Origin: Odontesthes bonariensis
Lineage: Eukaryota > Chordata > Actinopteri > Atheriniformes > Atherinopsidae
Assembly: GCF_027942865.1 (NCBI RefSeq)
Contig: NC_134523.1
Span: forward strand, 268,616-332,615
Direction: 5' to 3'
Length of the DNA stretch: 64,000 nucleotides
Shown here: piece after piece, positions 32,055 through 44,700 of the stretch
How the letters are laid out: each line of letters opens with the position of its first letter
How positions within the stretch are numbered: position 1 is the first letter of the stretch
The notes under the pieces: model-generated
Database searches by the model: none
What the model saw: the letters and a program-made list of their open reading frames with translations, nothing else
Told to the model about the DNA's origin: nothing
Program-made: the position numbers and the translations under genes

Positions 32055-32206
32055 ACTTTTGCTGCTGCAGCGGTGTTGCACTTATTTCTAAAAACGTATT
32101 GAAACTCGCCGTATGAGCGCATTAAGATTTCCAATTCGAGGTTGGTGAAAAACGTAGCCCCTCCTCTTCCCCGTTGTCAAGGCGACTCGTCGAATCGGGG
32201 CTCCAT
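32055..32206 (-). pseudogene. Myb/SANT-like exon 1 of a Harbinger-type accessory gene (nonsense mutation)
   Basis: It has the same exon as 5858-5995: Met-Glu-Pro-Arg-Phe, then FTNLELEILMRSYGEFQYVF, NKCNTAAAAK and a donor (GT at 32054-32053). The tenth codon is TGA where the other copy has TGG, so this copy is closed early. The downstream exons are absent. Confidence 0.6.
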
Positions 32207-32397
32207 TGATGCTGGCTTTTTAAAGTTGTGGTGTACGCGCTAAACTCAAGGTGAACCTACTCAGAGTTGATTAACCTCACTCAAATCAGCGTTTCTGGAA
32301 CCGAAAACTCAGAGTTTTCTATCTCAGAGTAGATCAACTCAGAGATCAGGAATAGACTCAGAGTTGGTTGAACCTGCTACGTGAAACGGACCCCTGG

Positions 32398-33273
32398 CCT
32401 GTTAAAGCTCCATTTTTAAAAGGTTTTACATAAATAAAGTTGTATTATTATTGTTATAAAGTAGGAGCAGTGGCCCCTTGCCCCCCCCTCTTCCTGCACC
32501 CTTGGTTCTAAGTCAGAAAAGGAGAAACCTTCTCCATCTTTACGGGTCAGTCCACTGAAACAACACCGTTTGACTCGAGCTGGACTGAAAACTTAATTGC
32601 CCACTTATGTTGTTCAGGTCTGGGGGCAACAAATTGAGGCCGCAGAAGGAGCCATGCTTCTTCTTCTTCTTCTTTGGTTAAATGCTGAGCAGAAAGTCTT
32701 CTGGTCGAGCGTTCCCATCACAGCTCTCATGAGTGAGAGGACGTAAAACTGTAATTACCCCCAAAAACAAACGAAGAGAAAGCCTTTGAGAGCTGTTACG
32801 GTCTGAGATAAAGATCAGGGCGGGAGGGCGACTGCAGCCCCCTGATGGCAGCAGCTGGAGGGGGGGGGCACGGTTTCATCCTCCCCGGGGAGTTGGAAGC
32901 AGAAAGAAAAACATTCAGCTCCCACGAACATTGTTGAGAGGGTGGGAAGCATCGTGTTTACGTCGAGCTTTGCTGTAACCGTGGGACCCTTAAAGGCTCA
33001 GTTCGCCCAAATAACAAAACGTTACAGATGTTTTTAGGAGAAAGTAGATCCAGTGCCCTCAGAGTAACCAGGCTGCTTATGTGCAAGTAGTGCCGTGAGT
33101 AAGCGGATTCCCCCGAGATCTGTTGTTGGAAAGCCCAGATCTTTGTCATTCAGCTGAAAACTATTTCAGGACACAGAAAACGCTGCAACTCCAGAGCAAT
33201 CAGACAGATAACCACTGCTGTGTCATTTAAAATTAGCCACAAGCTAACCTGACTCACAACATTCATAGACTTT
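32398..33273. other. eva1b intron 1 sequence without recognised features
   Basis: Mostly unique DNA. No coding exon, RNA gene or repeat family was recognised. Confidence 0.45.
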
Positions 33274-33479
33274 GCCTGTGTTCGAAACTGCATACTGCAA
33301 ACTGCATACTGCATACTACATACTGCATACTGCATACTATATACTGCATACTGCATACTGCATACTGCATGCTACATACTACATACTACATACTGCATAC
33401 TGCATGCTACATACTACATACTGCATACTATATACTGCATACTGCATACTGCATACTACATACTGCATACTGCATACTA

Positions 33480-33513
<34 letters not shown>

Positions 33514-36501
33514 ACATACTGCATACTGCATACTACATACTGCATACTGCATACTGCATACTATATACTGCATACTGCATACTACATACTGCATACTGCA
33601 TACTACATACTGCATACTGCATACTATATACTGCATACTGCATACTACATACTGCATACTGCATACTACATACTGCATACTGCATGCTACATACTGCATA
33701 CTGCATACTGCATACTACATACTACATACTACATGCTACATGCTACATGCTACATGCTACATACTGCATACTGCATACTATATACTGCATACTGCATGCT
33801 ACATACTGCATACTGCATACTGCATACTACATACTACATACTACATGCTACATGCTACATGCTACATGCTACATACTACATACTGCATACTGCATACTAT
33901 ATACTGCATACTGCATACTACATACTGCATACTACATACTACATACTGCATACTGCATACTGCATACTACATACTGCATACTGCATACTACATACTACAT
34001 ACTGCATACTGCATGCTACATACTACATACTGCATACTGCATACTACATACTGCATACTGCATACTACATACTACATACTGCATACTACATACTGCATAC
34101 TACATACTACATACTACATACTGCATACTACATACTGCATGCTACATACTGCATGCTACATACTGCATACTACATACTGCATACTACATACTGCATGCTA
34201 CATACTGCATACTACATACTGCATACTACATACTGCATACTACATACTACATACTACATACTGCATGCTACATACTGCATACTACATACTGCATGCTACA
34301 TACTGCATGCTACATACTGCATGCTACATACTGCATGCTACATACTGCATGCTACATACTGCATACTACATACTACATACTGCATACTGCATACTACATA
34401 CTGCATACTACATACTACATACTACATACTGCATACTACATACTGCATGCTACATACTGCATACTACATACTACATACTACATACTACATACTGCATACT
34501 ACATACTACATACTGCATACTACATACTGCATACTACATACTGCATGCTACATACTGCATGCTACATACTGCATACTACATACTACATACTACATACTGC
34601 ATACTGCATGCTACATACTACATACTGCATGCTACATACTACATACTACATACTGCATGCTACATACTGCATACTACATACTGCATACTACATACTACAT
34701 GCTACATACTGCATACTACATACTGCATACTACATACTGCATACTACATACTGCATACTACATACTGCATACTACATACTACATACTACATACTGCATAC
34801 TGCATACTACATACTACATACTACATACTACATACTGCATGCTACATACTGCATACTACATACTACATACTACATACTGCATACTACATACTACATACTA
34901 CATACTACATACTGCATACTACATACTACATACTGCATACTGCATACTGCATACTACATACTGCATACTACATACTGCATACTACATACTGCATACTGCA
35001 TACTGCATGCTACATACTGCATACTACATACTGCATACTACATACTGCATACTGCATACTGCATGCTACATACTGCATACTACATACTGCATACTACATA
35101 CTGCATACTACATACTGCATACTGCATACTACATGCTGCATACTACATGCTGCATACTGCATACTACATACTGCATACTACATATTGCATACTACATACT
35201 ACATACTGCATACTACATACTACATACTGCATACTACATACTGCATGCTACATACTGCATACTGCATACTACATACTGCATGCTACATACTGCATACTAC
35301 ATACTGCATACTACATACTACATACTGCATACTACATACTGCATGCTACATACTGCATACTACATACTGCATGCTACATGCTACATACTGCATACTACAT
35401 ACTACATACTGCATACTGCATACTACATACTGCATGCTACATACTGCATGCTACATACTACATACTACATACTGCATGCTACATGCTACATACTGCATAC
35501 TACATACTGCATACTGCATACTACATACTACATACTACATACTGCATGCTACATACTACATACTGCATACTGCATACTACATACTGCATACTGCATACTG
35601 CATACTACATACTGCATACTACATACTGCATACTGCATACTACATACTGCATACTGCATACTACATACTACATACTGCATACTACATACTGCATACTACA
35701 TACTACATACTGCATACTACATACTACATACTACATACTGCATACTACATACTGCATACTACCTACTGCATACTGCATACTACATACTGCATACTACCTA
35801 CTGCATACTGCATACTACATACTACATACTGCATACTGCATACTACATACTGCATACTACATACTGCATACTGCATACTTCCATACTGCATACTACATAC
35901 TACATACTACATACTACATACTCATCGATCAGACAGTATGCAGAGCGTTTACCCACAATGCATTTCGCTCCTGCCCGAGCTGAAATCAGCCGGCCTGAAG
36001 CTGATTTCTCTTAAGCTCTAAACTCTGTAAACTTTAGCAACATTTGAAACATTTTCAGGCGAGAAAGTAGTCGTTTAGATCCCCAACGTGTTGAAAACCT
36101 GACAAAATACCGGCTATTTACAATTTTATTCCCACGAATTCGGCGCTACTAAAGCTAGCCGCAGTGAGCTAACGCACTTCCTGTTATTTTCACAAAATAA
36201 AATACCCGTTGCCTTTTATCATAGGGAAATCCATTACCATACAATTGGTGCTTTTGTTTTGAAAACAGGAAGTGAACCTACCCTCGTTGTAGCTAGCTTG
36301 AAACTGCCGTTTTGACAGGAAATGACGATCGGCGACGTCACGTTGCGTTGCATCTTGGGTAGTTTGAGTATGAGTAGTAACCTCATGATGCATACCCAAC
36401 ATTTAGAGAATCTAGTATGCATCCGGGAACTTCTCGCTTACTCAAACTCGCACACTAACTCAGAAAGATAGTAGGAGAAGTATGCAGTTTGAAACACAGC
36501 C
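33274..36501. mobile_element. TIR element carrying a giant heptamer array (copy 1)
   Basis: The left end (CCTGTGTTCGAAACTGCATAC) and right end (GTATGCAGTTTGAAACACAGCC) are inverted repeats. About 570 bp of unique element sequence lies next to the right end (GGAAGTGAACCTACCC, GATCGGCGACGTCACG, CATCTTGGGTAGTTTGAG) and is shared, in reverse, with the copy at 55862. The left terminus passes straight into the tandem array at 33290-35922. No transposase and no clear target duplication are seen. The superfamily is not assigned. Confidence 0.75.
33290..35922 (+). repeat. 2.6-kb heptamer array (GCATACT/ACATACT)
   Basis: The basic unit is seven bases, RCATACT, with occasional GCATGCT, ACATGCT, ATATACT and ACCTACT. 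The plus strand has no stop in any frame, because neither GCATACT nor ACATACT can form one and 21 bp equals seven codons. Three overlapping frames of 760-900 codons therefore arise without being genes. Confidence 0.97.
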
Positions 36502-36718
36502 ATTATAACTGGTAAAAACCAGCCTGCCTGTATCATTTGTGCGACTCTCAAACCCCTGAGGGACACAACGTCCTTGTTCCCTGATGTTTTAAAGCTCCGT
36601 GTCGGTCCTGTGATACCAAAGTTACCGTCTGCACGTTTTCCTGCAGGATCTGCCGCCGCCGGCCCGCAGCTGAAGGTGTGAGAGGAGATGGTGGATGTCT
36701 GACGCCCACTGAACCAGG

Positions 36719-38308
36719 ATGGAGCCTGTGAGAAGAGACATGGAGCTGCTCAGTAACAGCATGGCGACCTACGCTCACGTCAAAGGTCAGTATCTGTTAC
36801 TGAGGTCCCCAACATGGGGCCCGGGACCCCTCAGCAGGTCACGAGATGAGTCTGTGGGGCCGCACGAGGAAGAAAAACCCGCCTTTTAAATGCTGAACTG
36901 TTTATTATTCTCAGGTTTTGTATGGATGAAATTCTTAAACGTCACTGAGCTGCTCGTGTAAAACAGGCTGAAAATCCACCACCAGAAAAAAGACAAGTTT
37001 TATTTGAATTAAACTCCCAAATTAAGGTGTCTTCCTAAATTTATAAAGTTTACAAATGAGGAAGTGAATTAAATCAAACGCTGTATCAGTCATATCGTTA
37101 GCTCGTGCAGCTAACAGGAAGTGTTTGTCTGTGACCTCAGACGCCCTGATATATGCTCCCAGGAACAGGAAGAAGGAGTTTTACACCTCAGACGCCCTGA
37201 TATATGCTCCCAGGAACAGGAAGAAGGAGTTTTACACCTCAGACACCCTGATATATGCTCCTAGGAACAGGAAGAAGGAGTTTTACATCTCAGACGCCCT
37301 GATATATGCTCCCAGGAACAGGAAGAAGGAGTTTTACACCTCAGACACCCTGATATATGCTCCCAGGAACAGGAAGGAGTTTTACACCTCAGACGCCCTG
37401 ATATATGCTCCCAGGAACAGGAAGAAGGAGTTTTACACCTCAGACACCCTGATATATGCTCCCAGGAACAGGAAGAAGGAGTTTTACACTTCAGACGCCC
37501 TGATATATGCTCCCAGGAACAGGAAGAAGGAGTTTTACACCTCAGACGCCCTGATATATGCTCCCAGGAACAGGAAGAAGGAGTTTTACATCTCAGACGC
37601 CCTGATATATGCTCCCAGGAACAGGAAGAAGGAGTTTAACACCTCAGACGCCCTGATATATGCTCCCAGGAACAGGAAGAAGGAGTTTTACACCTCAGAC
37701 GCCCTGATATATGCTCCCAGGAACAGGAAGAAGGAGTTTTACACCTCAGACGCCCTGATATATGCTCCCAGGAACAGGAAGAAGGAGTTTTACACCTCAG
37801 ACGCCCTGATATATGCTCCCAGGAGCAGAAAGAAGGAGTTTACACAATATGTCCTGTTACAGTGTAAAATAGTTATTTTGTCTCTTGCTGTTTTTCAGAT
37901 AATCCGGAGAGCTTCGCCCTGTACTTCATGATGGGCGTCTGCTTCGGGCTGCTCATGGCGCTCTGCCTGCTGGTGCTCAGCATCGCCTGCAGGACTCGCC
38001 GCCACAGCAGACCCCCTCCGTCCCCCGAGAGGAGGCAGCTGAAGGAGTCCAGTGAGGAGGAGGATGAGGAGGACGATGAGGAAGAAGGGCAGGAGGTCCC
38101 CAGGGTGACGGTGGGTTCCCCGGGCGATGGCGGCAGCCCGTCCAACGGCACGCTGAGGAGCCTGAACGTGTTCGCGTCGGTGGAGGAGCTGGAGAAGGCG
38201 CGGCGCCTGGAGGAGCGGGAACGGATCGTCCGGGAGATCTGGAGGAACGGGCAGCCGGACATCCTGGTGACGGGCACGGGCACGATCGGACGGGTGCACT
38301 ACCAATAA
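36719..38308 (+). CDS. eva1b: Protein eva-1 homolog B (EVA1B, FAM176B), two coding exons
   Basis: Coding exons are 36719-36785 and 37899-38308; 477 bp gives 158 residues, against 165 in human. Splice signals: acceptor TTCCTGCAG before 36647, donor CAAAG|GTCAG after 36785, acceptor TTTTTCAG before 37899; the codon split G/AT encodes Asp23. The N-terminus (RRDMELLSNSMATYAH, NPESFALYF) is the family signature. One transmembrane helix spans about residues 30-52, followed by a basic patch (RTRRHSR), an acidic run (about 72-88), the conserved VFASVEELEKARRLEERERI VREIW region and the end GTIGRVHYQ. EVA1 family proteins are small single-pass membrane proteins; EVA1A is linked to autophagy and apoptosis, whereas the role of EVA1B is poorly known. 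The intron between the coding exons holds a 51-bp minisatellite. Human EVA1B likewise lies next to THRAP3 and LSM10. Confidence 0.95.
37130..37850. repeat. 51-bp minisatellite in the eva1b coding intron
   Basis: About 14 copies of a 51-bp unit (ACCTCAGACGCCCTGATATA...AGGAGTTTTAC), one copy 3 bp shorter. Since 51 is a multiple of three, one frame stays open (SDALIYAPRNRKKEFY repeated); it lies wholly in the intron and is not part of EVA1B. Confidence 0.95.
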
Positions 38309-38310
38309 CA

Positions 38311-38360
38311 GGCCCGTGCACACCAACAGACCCGTGCACACCAACAGACCCGTGCACGTT
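38311..38360. repeat. Short 18-bp tandem repeat after the eva1b stop
   Basis: Two to three units of CCCGTGCACACCAACAGA directly after the stop codon, in the presumed 3' UTR. Confidence 0.8.
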
Positions 38361-38656
38361 CACCTGGCCGGTGTTAAAATGAAGGAATTAATGAGGCGAA
38401 GCTGGTGGTCGAACCAGAAAACTGACAAAAACTGCCATGAAGCACAAAACTGAACCAAAGAAACCCAACAGGGACTCATTTATAACAGCATCTGTCTGGT
38501 TCTGGGACCAAAACATCCTGAACTCAAAACAGATGCCAAAGGGTCTCAGTTTAAGGTCGGTTCTGATAAAAAGCTGAAGGTAATCTGTTGTTAAGATAAA
38601 TTCTGATGTTTTTAATCTCCACTTTTCATTTAGAAAGAAAAAGATGAACTCAGGAA

Positions 38657-38662
38657 AATAAA
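38657..38662 (+). terminator. eva1b: Probable eva1b poly(A) signal
   Basis: AATAAA about 350 bp after the stop, the first canonical hexamer downstream. Confidence 0.5.
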
Positions 38663-38699
38663 AGTTAAACATTAAACCTGTGATGAGGAATCAGGTTGT

Positions 38700-40895
38700 T
38701 TTGTTCATTTGGAAATAATGAATCAATTATTATTAATTATTAACCAGATAATATCTTGTCTGGAAAAGATAAGCTTTAATAACGTGTCTGATCGTCCTCA
38801 TTTATTTAGGATAACTTTGATCTTTTGAAGAAGAAAATCTGAATAATGACCGAAATAAAACGATTAAATCTAAAATAAACACCAGAAGCTGAGAGTCAAA
38901 GCAGCAGTGAGAAACAGTTACTGCCCCCTGGTGTTCGGGTGGGAAACTGCAGCCATCTGAGAGCGTCAGCGGTTAAATCTGCTGAGGAGAAGAAAAAACT
39001 TTGTTCTTCTTCATGTTTATTCCTGTTTTCTGCTTTCATTCGTCCTGAACTCTTTTTGCTCTTCTTCATGTTTTCACAAACCGTTCATTCCGGGGTCATA
39101 AAAACTCAACATTTCTCTTTTATCGTTTAGACGTAAAACAAAAATACCACTTTGGCATTTAGGACAGACGAGAGATGTAAGATGTATGCACATGTACCGG
39201 GTGTGAATGTTTGTTTCTGAATGCCAGTAATAAATAACTAAATAAAAACTCAACATTTCATTCAGCGAACTCATATTTTTCACAGGTCTTTGTCACTGTT
39301 ACACACGGTGATCATCAGCCGCTGGGAAACCATGTGACCTGGAAAAAATACCACGAAGAAGAAGCCCGAAACGTTCACCGACCCAGAGGTCCGGTGATCC
39401 GGGACCAGCTCCAGAAAGGTGTTGAACAGATGTTCAAACAGATGTTTAAAGGAAATCCATCGTTATAAACAGCAGAAATAAACTTTATTCTAAAACAGCT
39501 CAAAGCAAAGTTAAAAATGAAGAATTTAAACCGTTAAATCAGACAGAAAAATGTTGAATTATTTTACCGTTTTAAGGATTATACTGTTTATATCTTCTTA
39601 TGTTAGAATTGATTTGATATTGGACCGACTCGGTCCAGCTTCATCTGTATTAATCTGTTATTTAAGTAATAAACCATCAGTGGGTCGTTGGTTCTGTGTC
39701 AGGTGAAGACTGAAGACGGTTGTTTAAATGTTGTTACTCTGCTGCAGAGGAGGAGAAATGTTCAGTAATAGTGACTTTTTAACAATTTGACATAATTTTC
39801 TGAGGACTGAGATACCAAAATAATCCTTTCCTGGCTCTCTTGGGGCAAGAGAGAGAAGAGCTTCCCTGTTGCGGTCCATTAAATCTGTGGGTAAACATTT
39901 ACAAACCTGGAGCCTAAACTGAGGGCAAAGAGCCCGATGGAGCCTCACAGAGCTCCATCTCTTTCCCCACTAAACGGGCTGAGAAACACAGCCGGAGGAA
40001 GTTCAACCGTTCCATAAGAAGCATCAATCGCTGTCTGATCTCAGCTCAGTTTCCCACAGAAACTTTGACCCCCTCACTTCCTGTTCCCACCCGTTAAAGA
40101 TGCGCCGTTTGGGTTCGTTATCAGGCCCCTCTCTGAGGAACCAGCTGACCCTGGAACATCCCATAGTTCTGCTTCTATAGGCCCAGCCTGCTGGGGCAGC
40201 TCCCATGATGCACCTCTCCATGTACATGTGACATCATTGTTGTCATTAACTCATGTTTCTCTCTCTCAGCAGGTGTCTCTGGCCTGGTGTTACGCTGCTT
40301 GTTGTCCCCTCTCTCCTGTCCTCTCAGCCCCAGTTGGGCCAGGCAGATGGTTCCTGGTTCTGGTTCTGATGCTTTCTTCCTGGTTCTGGTTCTGATGGTT
40401 TCTTCCTGACATTTGTTGTTATTTGAAGCTTCATACATAAAAGTGAGCCGATACTCAGAATAATCTCAGTCTACAGAGGGAATATATTGTTTCACAGATT
40501 TTGTGTGGAGTCAAACAGGAAGTGCACATCTGTGTCCTGGTTTTGGGTCCGATCCATTCCAGCTGTGGTGTTCACAGTCACCGCAGTAACCAGGTTTCTG
40601 ATCCTGTGACGCTCACACAGCTGGAGCAGGTGTTTACATACCACAGCATCCTGGTTTCCATCGGGACTCGGGCTGAACGAGAAGAACTCCTGCCGGGACG
40701 TCCCGTTGATCGGATTCTGGACGCAACGTTCAGCCGAGCAACAGAAAACGAGTTTTCCTCTGACACACGGAACACTTCAGACATTCCTCTGAGTTTTCCC
40801 CTGAAAGTGAATCAGGTTAGGAGTTTAATGAGCACCCCGAAGACGTGCGCAGCCTTTAAAAAGTGACGGAAGGACCACAGAAATGCCCCGAATTA
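38700..40895. other. Convergent intergenic region between eva1b and thrap3
   Basis: No gene or named repeat was recognised. Human SH3D21, which lies between these genes, is not visible here. Confidence 0.5.
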
Positions 40896-40902
40896 AAGAA
40901 AA

Positions 40903-40908
40903 TTTATT
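40903..40908 (-). terminator. thrap3: Probable thrap3 poly(A) signal
   Basis: TTTATT on the plus strand is AATAAA on the minus strand, about 860 bp beyond the thrap3 stop. Confidence 0.55.
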
Positions 40909-41230
40909 GAAAATTAAAAGACAGTAAAGTTCAAAGCTTGACAGTAAAAAAGTTTCAGATCAAACAGAAACGAGTCTGTTGGGTACATGCAGAGCGGGAC
41001 GAAGCAGCACAGTGAGATTCAGACCGGTTCTACCCTCAGGTTCTGCTTCTGACTGGGTTTACATTTATTTAGCTCCAACTCCCTACGAGTGTTAGCTTCT
41101 CGTTCAAACTATTTTCTTTATTCTATTTAAACACATTTTTTTTTAAACTAAACTAAAACAGACATGAGGCAGAAAACTGAAAAATAATCGGAGCCGGTTC
41201 GGTGCCGATCGTTTTAAACTGAGAACAGAG

Positions 41231-41233
41231 ACT

Positions 41234-41273
<40 letters not shown>

Positions 41274-41560
41274 AGGTGGTACTGTATGAGCAGGTGACAC
41301 ACATGGGACTGACGCTCATGTCGGATCGTGGCTGCTGATTGGTCCCATGGAGCGCGGTGTGACTCAGACGCTTTAACAACAGAAGAAGAAACAACATGAC
41401 CAGATGCCTCCAGCACGCCCCCCAGGTGCACGCCCACCAGGTGCAGGCCCCCCAGGTGCAGGCCCCCCAGGTGCAGGCCCCCCAGGTGCAGGCCCCCCAG
41501 GTGCACACCCGCAGGTGCACACCCGCAGGTGCACGCCCCCCACGTGCACGTCCCTTCTCC
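41231..41560. repeat. (CA)n microsatellite and 15-bp minisatellite in the thrap3 3' UTR region
   Basis: A run of CA at about 41235-41269 is followed at 41420-41540 by units of CAGGTGCAGGCCCCC (with CACGCCCA and CACACCCG variants). Confidence 0.9.
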
Positions 41561-41764
41561 TCTAAGGCACAGGTGCTTTCGCTCCGGGTTCCGCAGCGCA
41601 GACGTACCTTTGAACTGGTCGTTTCTCCTTAAAAAGACATAAAACATAAAACATGGCCGCCCGTCCTCCCCGCTTCCCCCCGCCCGGAGGACATTTTAAC
41701 CGTTAAACGATGAGATGACGTAGAAGGTGGAGACGGAGACGTGAACCCTTCCTCGCCGGCGGGC

Positions 41765-44700
41765 TCACTGCTTGGGGGCGGAGACGTCCGCGGCGCTCTT
41801 GGCTTCTTTATGCTCCACCTCCAGGCCGTCGTCCCCCAGCTCGCCCTCCTCGCCACCCTGGAACATGTCGTGGGTCCACTTCGGGCTGCTGCCCCCCCGC
41901 CGGAACATGAAGCGTCCGCGGCGAGCCGGGAACGAGCCCCGGCCTCGGCCCCGGCTGTCGACCCAGGTTTTCTCTCCGTCGCGGTCGTCGTGCTGCGGGA
42001 GGAAAACGAGCCGAAGCCAAACATTAAAGACGTTTAAACTGACGTTCAGTTCACCGATTTTCTGTTTTTATGTGGATAAAATGAGAGAAAAACATGAAAA
42101 ACATCAGAAGAATGGAACAGCTTGTGTTCATGAACTCAGAAAAGGATAAAAAAACATCAGTGATGTCACCACGTACAGATCAGGGGATTCACTCACTCCC
42201 TTCAGAAACTTTGGGTCAGTTAAAGGCTGTGTTCCAAACTGCATACTTCTCCTACTAACTTTTTGAGTTAGTATGCGAGTTTGAGTAAAGTTTAAGTATG
42301 TAGTATGCAGTATGTAGTATGCGGTATGCGGTATGCAGTATGCTGTATGTAGTATACAGTATGTAGTATGTAGTATGCAGTATGCAGTATGTAGTATGCA
42401 GTATGTAGTATGTAGTATGCAGCATGTAGTATGCAGCATGTAGTATGTAGTATGCAGTATGTAGTATGCAGTATGTAGTATGCAGCATGTAGTATGCAGC
42501 ATGTAGTATGTAGTATGCAGTATGTAGTATGCAGTATGTAGTATGCAGTATGCAGTATGCAGTATGCAGCATGTAGTATGCAGCATGTAGTATGTAGTAT
42601 GCAGTATGCAGTATGCAGTATGTAGTATGCAGCATGTAGTATGCAGCATGTAGTATGTAGTATGCAGTATGTAGTATGCAGTATGTAGTATGCAGTATGT
42701 AGTATGCAGCATGTAGATGTAGTATGTAGTATGCAGTATGCAGTATGTAGTATGCAGCATGTAGTATGCAGCATGTAGTATGTAGTATGCAGTATGTAGT
42801 ATGCAGTATGTAGTATGCAGTATGCAGCATGTAGTATGCAGTATGTAATATGCAGTATGTAGTATGCAGCATGTAGTATGTAGTATGTAGTATGCAGTAT
42901 GTAGTATGTAGTATGTAGTATGCAGTATGTAGTATGTAGTATGCAGTATGTAGTATGCAGTATGCAGCATGTAGTATGCAGCATGTAGTATGCAGCATGT
43001 AGTATGTAGTATGTAGTATGCAGTATGTAGTATGTAGTATGCAGTATGTAGTATGCAGTATGCAGCATGTAGTATGCAGTATGTAATATGCAGTATGTAG
43101 TATGCAGTATGTAGTATGCAGTATGTAGTATGCAGTATGTAGTATGCAGTATGCAGCATGTAGTATGCAGTATGTAGTATGCAGTATGCAGCATGTAATA
43201 TGTAGTATGCAGCATGTAGTATGTAGCATGTAGTATGCAGTATGTAGTATGCAGTATGCAGCATGCAGTATGTAGTTTGTAGTATGTAGTATGTAGCATG
43301 CAGCATGTAGTATGTAGTATGCAGTATGTAGTATGCAGTATGTAGTATGTAGTATGCACTGTGCAGTATGTAGTTTGTAGTATGTAGTATGCAGTATGCA
43401 GCATGCAGTATGTAGTATGTAGTATGCAGTATGTAGTATGCAGTATGTAGTATGTAGTATGCACTGTGCAGTATGTAGTTTGTAGTATGTAGTATGCAGT
43501 ATGCAGCATGCAGTATGTAGTATGTAGTATGCAGTATGTAGTTTGTAGTATGCAGTATGCAGCATGCAGTATGTAGCATGTAGTATGCAGTATGTAATAT
43601 GTAGTATGCAGCATGTAGTATGCAGTATGTAGTATGCAGCATGTAGTATGTAGTATGCAGCATGTAAAATGTAGTATGCAGTATGTAGTATGTAGCATGT
43701 AGTATGTAGTATGTAGTATGCAGCATGTAGTATGTAGTATGCAGCATGTAGTATGTAGTATGCAGCATGTAGTATGTAGTATGTAGCATGTAGTATGTAG
43801 TATGCAGTATGCAGTATGTAGTATGTAATATGCAGTATGTAGTATGCAGTATGTAGTATGCAGTATGTAGTATGCAGCATGTAGTATGCAGCATGTAGTA
43901 TGCAGTATGCAGTATGTAGTATGCAGTATGTAGTATGTAGTATGCAGTATGTAGTATGCAGCATGTAGTATGTAGTATGCAGCATGTAGTATGTAGTATG
44001 TAGTATGCGGCATGTAGTATGTAGTATGCGGTATGTAGTATGCGGTATGTAGTATGCGGTATGTAGTATGCAGTATGCAGCATGTAATATGTAGTATGCA
44101 GCATGTAGTATGTAGCATGTAGTATGCAGTATGTAGTATGCAGTATGCAGTATGCAGCATGCAGTATGTAGTTTGTAGTATGTAGTATGTAGCATGCAGC
44201 ATGTAGTATGTAGTATGCAGTATGTAGTATGCAGTATGCAGTATGTAGTATGTAGTATGCACTGTGCAGTATGTAGTTTGTAGTATGTAGTATGCAGTAT
44301 GCAGTATGCAGCATGCAGTATGTAGTATGTAGTATGCAGTATGTAGCATGTAGTATGCAGTATGTAGTATGCAGTATGTAGTTTGTAGTATGCAGTATGT
44401 AGTATGTAGTATGCAGCATGCAGTATGTAGCATGTAGTTTGCAGTATGTAATATGTAGTATGCAGCATGTAGTATGCAGTATGTAGTATGCAGCATGTAG
44501 TATGTAGTATGCAGCATGTAAAATGTAGTATGCAGTATGTAGTATGCAGTATGTAGTATGCAGTATGTAGTATGTAGCATGTAGTATGTAGTATGCAGTA
44601 TGTAGTATGCAGTATGTAGTATGCAGCATGTAGTATGTAGTATGCAGCATGTAGTATGTAGTATGCAGTATGTAGCATGTAGTATGTAGTATGCAGCATG

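Larger units (their letters stand above)
30811..32397 (-). mobile_element. Harbinger-like non-autonomous element in eva1b intron 1
   Basis: Terminal inverted repeats GGTCCGTTTCACGTAGCAGG (left) and CCTGCTACGTGAAACGGACC (right) are near-perfect, with CCAG/CTGG outside them. Internal mirrored motifs (ACTCTGAGTTTATTAACC, CAACTCTGAG) extend the inverted repeats. A Myb-like exon lies on the minus strand (32055-32206), and there is no transposase. A LINE tail is inserted at 31568-31767. The target duplication is unclear. Confidence 0.78.

Noticed and set aside
33272-36021. Three overlapping plus-strand frames of 762-903 codons (ILHTAYC-type repeats)
   Set aside because: They arise because a stop-free 7-bp unit repeats with 21-bp codon periodicity; all three frames are open at once and no gene signals are present.
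18845-36646. stk40 between lsm10 and eva1b, as in human
   Set aside because: No kinase motifs were seen in any frame; the interval is satellites, transposons and unique non-coding sequence.
37125-37931. 268-codon frame of SDALIYAPRNRKKEFY repeats
   Set aside because: 51-bp minisatellite inside the eva1b intron; the flanking coding exons join with good splice sites without it.
40501-40866. 121-codon frame upstream of the thrap3 3' end
   Set aside because: No recognisable domain, no start or splice context; an overlapping opposite-strand frame is equally open.
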